Below are positions 6,728 through 10,050 of a stretch of DNA of 10,050 bases, piece by piece (the stretch's first letter is position 1; each line of letters opens with the position of its first letter). This stretch comes from Devosia sp. (GTDB taxonomy: Bacteria; Pseudomonadota; Alphaproteobacteria; Rhizobiales; Devosiaceae). Under the pieces are notes generated by a model, which did no database searches, was not told where the DNA came from, and worked only from the letters and a program-made list of their open reading frames with translations. The stretch spans positions 1-10,050 of the forward strand of contig JAQGKH010000284.1 of the NCBI GenBank assembly GCA_028290225.1, given 5' to 3'. The translations under genes were made by a program, and so were the position numbers.

Positions 6728-7312
6728 TCAGGCTTTTCCCTTGAGATAGGCGAGCACGGCCTCGATCAGATCGCTGGCCACTGTTTCCTGGGGCACATCG
6801 CGCGACACCACGGTGACATCGGCTTCGGCATAGATGGGATAGCGCTCCTCCACCAGCCGCTCCAGCGTTTGGCGCGGATTGGCGGTTTGCAGCAGCGGCC
6901 GGTTGGAGCGGCGCGACACCCGGGCAAACAGCAAATCGGCATCGGCCTTGATCCAGACCGACACCGCTTCGCTTTTGAGCACGGCGCGGGTTTCGAGATT
7001 GACGAAGGCGCCCCCGCCCGTGGCCAGCACCAGATTGGGATGTTTGAGCACCCGGGCGATCACCCGCGTTTCGCCGGCGCGGAACTCGACCTCGCCGCGC
7101 TGCGCGAAGATTTCAGGGATGCTCATCTGCGCCGCCCGTTCAATTTCCTCGTCGCTATCGAGAAAGGCGCGGCCCATGCGGCTGGCCAGGCGGCGGCCGA
7201 CCGTAGTCTTGCCGGCACCCATCATGCCCACCAGCGCCAGGGGCCTGCCGGCCAGGAGCGCGGCAAGGTGTTGGGCTTGGGCGTGCCGGCTGGCCGCATC
7301 GGATCGGGACAA
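6728..7312 (-). CDS. aroK: Shikimate kinase (TTG start)
   Basis: 194 residues. It phosphorylates shikimate at the 3-hydroxyl with ATP in the fifth step of the shikimate pathway. The P-loop is GMMGAGKTT (29-37). Shikimate-binding residues by family analogy are D54 in LDSD, R78 in EFRAGE, the GGG at 99-101 (ATGGGAFV) and R157 in ERYPIYAE; the lid arginine is R138 in NRPLL. The start is TTG at 7312. It has GGGGAG (7319-7324, minus strand) with GGAG six bases away, and an in-frame TAG lies about 25 bases upstream with no ATG or GTG between. The first internal Met is inside the P-loop, so TTG is the only sensible start. The rare start codon may keep expression low. Confidence 0.97.
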   Translation of the reverse strand: MSRSDAASRHAQAQHLAALLAGRPLALVGMMGAGKTTVGRRLASRMGRAFLDSDEEIERAAQMSIPEIFAQRGEVEFRAGETRVIARVLKHPNLVLATGGGAFVNLETRAVLKSEAVSVWIKADADLLFARVSRRSNRPLLQTANPRQTLERLVEERYPIYAEADVTVVSRDVPQETVASDLIEAVLAYLKGKA

Positions 7313-7318
7313 AAGGGG

Positions 7319-7324
7319 CTCCCC
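7319..7324 (-). promoter_or_regulatory. Ribosome binding site fixing the aroK TTG start
   Basis: The minus strand reads GGGGAG here, with the GGAG part six bases before the TTG at 7312. Since the frame is closed upstream by TAG and has no ATG or GTG before the P-loop, this site settles the start choice. Confidence 0.65.
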
Positions 7325-7335
7325 AGGTAATGCGC

Positions 7336-7366
7336 GCTATCAAGCGGGCACGGGCCCCGCTGTCAA
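7336..7366 (-). promoter_or_regulatory. Sigma70-type promoter for aroK-aroB-small membrane protein
   Basis: On the minus strand a perfect -35 hexamer TTGACA (7361-7366, context CTTGACA) is followed at 17-19 bases by TTGATAGC (plus 7336-7343), a poor but AT-richer -10 region. Alphaproteobacterial sigma70 promoters usually keep the -35 and degrade the -10, so this is a good candidate. It would give a leader of roughly 15-20 nt before the TTG start. The spacer contains a perfect 6-bp inverted repeat, AGCGGG (7343-7348) and CCCGCT (7356-7361), which could be an operator. No comparable promoter for the divergent gene at 7456 could be picked out. Confidence 0.55.
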
Positions 7367-7455
7367 GAAGCGAGCATTACTCCCAACCAGATCGCAAGCA
7401 TTTGGCGATATTTTCGTGTAGAGTTTGCCCAGCCTCGCTTTTATCCCGGACCGCA

Positions 7456-7725
7456 ATGCCCACTCTGATCCGCCTCGTCATCACCCTGCTGTTTCTTGTC
7501 GGCCTAGCTTATGCAGGCATGTTTGCGCTGGTCGCCACGGTCAAGCCGGAACCGCGGGAAACCACGATCCGCATTCCGACCACGGAATTGCTGGGCGAGC
7601 GCGCGCCCGGCCTGCCCGGCCAGGCACCGGCTCCCGCTGTGCCGGCGGCAAGCTCCACCCCCGCCGCTCCCGCGGAGGAGCCTGCGACAGCGGCGGCCCC
7701 AGCACCAGCCCCCGCGAGCCCATGA
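7456..7725 (+). CDS. Small single-pass membrane protein with Ala/Pro-rich tail, upstream of xerD
   Basis: 89 residues from the ATG at 7456. One transmembrane helix (about residues 4-28, LIRLVITLLFLVGLAYAGMF onward) is followed by VKPEPRETTIRIPTTELLG (29-47) and then an almost pure Ala/Pro/Ser/Glu tail to residue 89. No enzyme motif is seen. I recall short proteins with a similar helix plus a P-x-P-R-E-x-T-x-R-I-P segment between aroK and xerD in other Rhizobiales, sometimes automatically labelled histidine kinase without justification. The conserved-looking part is the helix and the PRETTIRIP stretch; the low-complexity tail is probably variable. GGA at 7448-7450 is a weak ribosome binding site. 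ATGA overlaps the xerD start, so the two are probably co-translated. The function is unknown; a periplasmic tail crossing towards the wall is possible. Confidence 0.75.
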   Translation: MPTLIRLVITLLFLVGLAYAGMFALVATVKPEPRETTIRIPTTELLGERAPGLPGQAPAPAVPAASSTPAAPAEEPATAAAPAPAPASP

Positions 7726-8633
7726 GCGGATCGCACCTGATCGGGGCGTTTCTCGAAATGATGAGCGCCGAGCGGGGCGCCGCACCCAACACGGTCGACG
7801 CCTATCGCCGCGACCTCAGCGATTATGCCGGCTATCTCACCGGCAAGGGGCAGACGCTGCTGACGGGGGAGCGCGAGCATGTCGCCGCCTATCTCGATCA
7901 TCTCAAGCAAACCGGACTTTCGGCCGCGTCCAGCGCGCGGCGCCTGTCCGCCATCCGCCAGTTCCACCGCTTTCTGTGCGCCGACGGGCTGCGCGGCGAT
8001 GATCCCACCCGCATCATTGCCAGCCCCAAGACGCGGCGCGCCCTGCCCAAGGTGCTGTCCATCGCGGAAGTGGACAAGCTGCTGACCCTGGCCGAGGCCG
8101 AGGCTAATACCGAGGCCTCCCCGTCCAAGCAGGCCGCGTCCTTGCGGCTTTATGTGCTGCTGGAGTTGCTTTACGCCACCGGCATGCGGGTGAGCGAACT
8201 GGTGAGCCTCAAACGCGCGGCCGTGATGCGCGACGCGAGCTTTTTGACCGTGCGCGGCAAGGGCAACAAGGAACGCGTGGTGCCGCTCAACGATCGCGCC
8301 CGTGACGCGGTCAAGGCTTATCTCCAGACATTGGAGCCGAGCACCTTCCTGTTTCCCGCCGGGGGCGCCGAGGGTTTCTTGTCGCGCCAGGTGTTTGCCC
8401 GCGATCTCAAGGGCGTGGCGGCGCGGGCGGGGATCAGCGCCACGAGGGTGGCGCCCCATGTGCTGCGGCACGCCTTTGCCAGCCACCTGCTGGCCGGGGG
8501 CGCCGATCTGCGGGTGGTGCAGATGCTGCTGGGGCATGCCGATATTTCCACCACTCAGATCTACACCCATGTGCTGGACGAAAAACTGCGCCAGCTGGTG
8601 GAAACCCACCACCCGCTGGCCGACGGCTCCTGA
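7722..8633 (+). CDS. xerD: Tyrosine recombinase XerD
   Basis: 303 residues, the normal XerD length. With XerC it resolves chromosome dimers at dif under FtsK control. The N-terminal SAM-like core-binding domain is about 1-95 (IGAFLEMMSAERGAAPNTVDAYRRDL), and the catalytic domain runs from about 108 to the end. All catalytic residues are present: R156 (ATGMRVSEL), K180 (VRGKGNKER), H246 and R249 (APHVLRHAFASHLL), H272 (LLGHADISTTQIYTHV) and the nucleophile Y281. Residues about 125-140 (EAEANTEASPSKQAAS) form a small insertion near the domain junction. ATG 7722 is fixed by the ATGA overlap with the upstream small gene and by family N-termini; a longer open frame upstream is not XerD-like. Its housekeeping context and canonical sequence argue against a phage or integron integrase. 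Confidence 0.95.
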   Translation: MSGSHLIGAFLEMMSAERGAAPNTVDAYRRDLSDYAGYLTGKGQTLLTGEREHVAAYLDHLKQTGLSAASSARRLSAIRQFHRFLCADGLRGDDPTRIIASPKTRRALPKVLSIAEVDKLLTLAEAEANTEASPSKQAASLRLYVLLELLYATGMRVSELVSLKRAAVMRDASFLTVRGKGNKERVVPLNDRARDAVKAYLQTLEPSTFLFPAGGAEGFLSRQVFARDLKGVAARAGISATRVAPHVLRHAFASHLLAGGADLRVVQMLLGHADISTTQIYTHVLDEKLRQLVETHHPLADGS

Positions 8634-8650
8634 GCCGGAGCGGGGCCCGC
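8624..8650 (+). other. GC-rich inverted repeats at and after the xerD stop; terminator not established
   Basis: CGGCTC (8624-8629) and GAGCCG (8632-8637) are complementary around the stop codon, and AGCGGGGCCCGCT (8639-8651) is a second near-palindrome. Alternative pairing of GCTCC (8626-8630) with GGAGC (8637-8641) is also possible. No T-rich run follows, so Rho-independent termination between xerD and accA is weakly supported. Confidence 0.3.
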
Positions 8651-8663
8651 TGCGCGAAGGCGC

Positions 8664-8692
8664 TTGACTTGGCCGGGCACCCTCGCCACTTT
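8664..8692 (+). promoter_or_regulatory. Candidate promoter for accA
   Basis: CTTGACT gives a -35 hexamer TTGACT (8664-8669, five of six consensus bases). At 17 nt lies CACTTT (8687-8692), a weak -10. The transcript would start near 8700 and carry a leader of about 65 nt that includes the hairpin at 8733-8749. The 132-bp spacing after xerD and a good -35 suggest that accA has its own promoter. Confidence 0.4.
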
Positions 8693-8732
8693 CCGGCCAC
8701 TTTGGGGCGCAACAGCAGCGGCCCTTGGGCAC

Positions 8733-8749
8733 GGGTCGCGGATCGACCC
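8733..8749 (+). other. Hairpin in the accA leader
   Basis: GGGTCG (8733-8738) and CGACCC (8744-8749) form a perfect 6-bp stem with the loop CGGAT. It ends 16 nt before the accA ATG and just ahead of the weak purine-rich site GGGCAGG (8755-8761). Its position would allow it to affect ribosome access, but there is no direct evidence of regulation. Confidence 0.4.
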
Positions 8750-8765
8750 CTAACGGGCAGGTTGG

Positions 8766-9719
8766 ATGCAGACTTATCTTGATTTTGAAAAGCCGGTCGC
8801 CGACCTCGAGGCCAAGATCGCCGAACTCAAGAACCTGGCCGCTGGCGATCAGGCCGTCTCGATCGACGAGGAAGTGTCGCGCCTGTCGGCCCGCGCCGAG
8901 GAAGCGCTGCTCGACATCTACAAGCGCCTGACGCCCTGGCAGAAGACCCAGATCGCGCGCCATCCCCAGCGGCCCCATTTTTCCGACTATACGCGGAGCC
9001 TGATCACGGAATGGACGCCGCTGGCCGGCGACCGCAAATTTGCCGAGGATTCCGCCATCCAGGCCGGGTTCGGACGCTTCAACGGCCAGCCAATCGCGGT
9101 GCTGGGCCAGGAAAAGGGCAATTCCACCGAAACGCGCATCAAGCATAATTTCGGCATGGCGCGGCCCGAAGGCTATCGCAAGGCCGTCCGCATCATGGAA
9201 ATGGCCGACCGCTTCAACATTCCCCTGCTTTCCTTCGTCGATACCGCCGGCGCTTATCCCGGCATCGGCGCCGAAGAGCGCGGCCAGGCCGAGGCCATCG
9301 CCCGCTCCACCGAAAAATCCCTCGAACTGGGCGTTCCCAACCTCGCCATCATCATCGGCGAAGGCGGCTCGGGCGGCGCCATCGCCATTGCCACCGCCAA
9401 CCGGGTGCTGATGCTGGAACACTCGATCTATTCGGTGATTTCGCCCGAAGGGGGCGCCTCCATCCTGTGGCGCGACGCCGCCAAGGCGCAGGATGCGGCC
9501 ACCAACATGAAGATCACCGCCACCGATCTGCTGGGCTTTGGGGTGATCGACTCCGTCATTCCCGAGCCTGCCGGGGGCGCGCATCGCAACCCGGCGGCGG
9601 TGATGGACGCCACCCGCAACGCCATTGCGGGCTTTCTTGCCGATTTCAGCGGCCGCAGCCGGCTGGAACTGCGCGAGCACCGGCGCGAGAAATTCCTCGC
9701 CATCGGCACAGCGCTGTAG
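8766..9719 (+). CDS. accA: Acetyl-CoA carboxylase carboxyltransferase subunit alpha
   Basis: 317 residues, the standard length. AccA pairs with AccD to move the carboxyl group from carboxybiotin to acetyl-CoA, giving malonyl-CoA for fatty-acid synthesis. The N-terminal helical segment (LDFEKPVADLEAKIAEL, 5-21; LYKRLTPWQK-like at 50-60) is typical. The core shows PEGYRKA (134-140), SFVDTAGAYPGIGAEERGQ (156-174), GEGGSGGAIAI (198-208) and SVISPEGGASILW (223-235); the glycine-rich loops build the oxyanion and CoA pocket. The sequence is complete, with no insertions. It starts at ATG 8766 with only a weak ribosome binding site (GGGCAGG), and the leader carries a hairpin. It is followed by an L,D-transpeptidase gene, an arrangement I recall from other Rhizobiales. 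Confidence 0.98.
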   Translation: MQTYLDFEKPVADLEAKIAELKNLAAGDQAVSIDEEVSRLSARAEEALLDIYKRLTPWQKTQIARHPQRPHFSDYTRSLITEWTPLAGDRKFAEDSAIQAGFGRFNGQPIAVLGQEKGNSTETRIKHNFGMARPEGYRKAVRIMEMADRFNIPLLSFVDTAGAYPGIGAEERGQAEAIARSTEKSLELGVPNLAIIIGEGGSGGAIAIATANRVLMLEHSIYSVISPEGGASILWRDAAKAQDAATNMKITATDLLGFGVIDSVIPEPAGGAHRNPAAVMDATRNAIAGFLADFSGRSRLELREHRREKFLAIGTAL

Positions 9720-9745
9720 CCGATCACGCGGTGTTGAGCGCGCAT

Positions 9746-9770
9746 GGGGCCTGTTCGGCCCCGGCGCCGG
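9746..9770 (+). terminator. Hairpin after accA, possible terminator without T-tract
   Basis: GGGGCC (9746-9751) pairs perfectly with GGCCCC (9757-9762) around the loop TGTTC, and the overlapping 10-bp CCGGCGCCGG (9761-9770) is itself a perfect palindrome. The structure starts 27 bp after the accA stop. It is not followed by a run of T, so it may be only a transcript-stabilising or Rho-assisted 3' end. Confidence 0.4.
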
Positions 9771-9785
9771 CGTGGTAAAGGCGGG

Positions 9786-9793
9786 TTAACCAT
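9786..9793 (+). promoter_or_regulatory. CtrA half-site-like TTAACCAT upstream of the L,D-transpeptidase
   Basis: TTAACCAT matches the CtrA half-site known from Caulobacter and is inside the palindrome GGTTAACC (9784-9791). A related GTAACC lies at 9810-9815, 24 bases downstream. No full TTAA-N7-TTAA site is present. In this GC-rich sequence such an AT-rich 8-mer in a gap before a cell-wall gene is suggestive, but it could be chance. Confidence 0.35.
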
Positions 9794-9827
9794 GCCTACT
9801 CACCTTGCGGTAACCAAGCACCCCTAA
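9792..9827 (+). other. Possible 11-residue leader ORF (MPTHLAVTKHP) before the L,D-transpeptidase
   Basis: An ATG at 9792 has AAAGG (9777-9781) ten bases upstream and runs 11 codons to a TAA at 9825. It is in the same frame as the L,D-transpeptidase that follows. Its ribosome binding site is better than anything ahead of the likely TTG start at 9864. It may be a leader peptide, a decayed original start, or chance. Confidence 0.25.
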
Positions 9828-9863
9828 GGCTGGTGCCGTGTTCCGCTGTTCGGGCTGCCCCAA

Positions 9864-10050
9864 TTGTTCGTCACTTTCCTGCGCAAATTCTCCTCGTTCC
9901 TGGTGCTGCTCTGGGTGGGGCTGGCCCTTGCCGGCTGCGGCTTCATTGGCGGCGACAATCGCCACAACCTGCCCCTTTCCAGTGCGACGGTGACGGCCCT
10001 GCGCGCCATGGGCTCCTCGCCGGGCGAAGCCATGGTGGTGCGCATTTTCA
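9864..10050 (+). CDS. N-terminal part of a murein L,D-transpeptidase lipoprotein (YafK-like), cut by the window end
   Basis: 62 codons are visible. The N-terminus, read from TTG at 9864, is MFVTFLRKFSSFLVLLWV followed by GLALAGC; basic residues, a hydrophobic core and the lipobox LAGC (C25) make it a lipoprotein signal. The mature part has PLSSATVTALRAMGSSPGEA followed by MVVRIF. The pattern 'PLS..T...L...G...E..ILIRIFK' is the usual entry to YafK-type L,D-transpeptidase domains (PF03734), and from memory this family often follows accA in Rhizobiales. The catalytic HxxxxxxxxxSxGC(I/L)R motif lies outside the window, so enzyme activity cannot be verified. The frame is closed by TAA at 9825-9827 and contains no ATG or GTG before TTG 9864; the only alternatives are CTG codons or a GTG at 9903 that would lose the basic n-region. 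Confidence 0.6.
   Translation, partial: MFVTFLRKFSSFLVLLWVGLALAGCGFIGGDNRHNLPLSSATVTALRAMGSSPGEAMVVRIF

Noticed and set aside
7722..8633. Tyrosine recombinase as a sign of a mobile element or integron
   Set aside because: The protein is a canonical housekeeping XerD in a conserved neighbourhood; no attachment-site repeats, tRNA gene or cargo flank it.
7509..9680. 723-residue open frame on the minus strand, antisense to xerD, the intergenic gap and accA
   Set aside because: It crosses two certain genes and their gap, and its translation is Gly/Ala/His-rich with no motif. Its length is striking, but it is explained by codon bias in the sense genes.

Overview
The window reads as a stretch of housekeeping chromosome from a GC-rich alphaproteobacterium of the order Hyphomicrobiales (Rhizobiales). 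The evidence is the CobS/CobT aerobic cobaltochelatase pair, the neighbourhood cobT-cobS-J protein-bolA followed by aroB-aroK-small membrane protein-xerD-accA-L,D-transpeptidase, strong G/C preference at third codon positions, and alphaproteobacterial dispersed palindromes between genes. A Devosia-like organism fits, but the genus is a guess from overall feel, not a search.

Layout, left to right. Positions 3-128 hold the C-terminal end of a plus-strand membrane protein, probably a queuosine-precursor (VUT/YhhQ) transporter. A 196-bp convergent gap follows, with two inverted copies of a REP-like palindrome. On the minus strand (transcribed right to left) lie a J-domain protein (4986-4357), cobS (4265-3282), cobT (3203-1314) and a secreted phytase-type esterase-like protein (1317-325) coupled to cobT by a GTGA overlap. 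A second kind of dispersed palindrome sits between cobS and cobT. bolA (5031-5306, plus) is divergent from the J-protein gene.

A second minus-strand operon is aroK (7312-6728), aroB (6724-5603) and a three-helix small membrane protein (5606-5319), with 3-nt and overlapping junctions. A promoter with a perfect TTGACA -35 box precedes aroK. Divergent from it, on the plus strand, are a small bitopic membrane protein with an Ala/Pro-rich tail (7456-7725), xerD (7722-8633, ATGA overlap), accA (8766-9719) and the start of a YafK-type murein L,D-transpeptidase lipoprotein (from about 9864, cut by the window end).

The genes serve cobalt insertion in B12 synthesis (CobS/CobT, which act with CobN encoded elsewhere), the shikimate pathway (AroK, AroB), chromosome dimer resolution (XerD), fatty-acid synthesis (AccA), Fe-S/redox-linked regulation (BolA) and cell-wall remodelling (L,D-transpeptidase). 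I found no insertion sequence, prophage, CRISPR array, tRNA or rRNA. I see no clear undescribed system. The points most worth a second look are the J protein with a probable N-terminal zinc site beside the AAA+ chelatase gene, the esterase-like gene coupled to cobT, two uncharacterised small membrane proteins, the CtrA-like site with a tiny leader ORF before the L,D-transpeptidase, and the intergenic palindromes.
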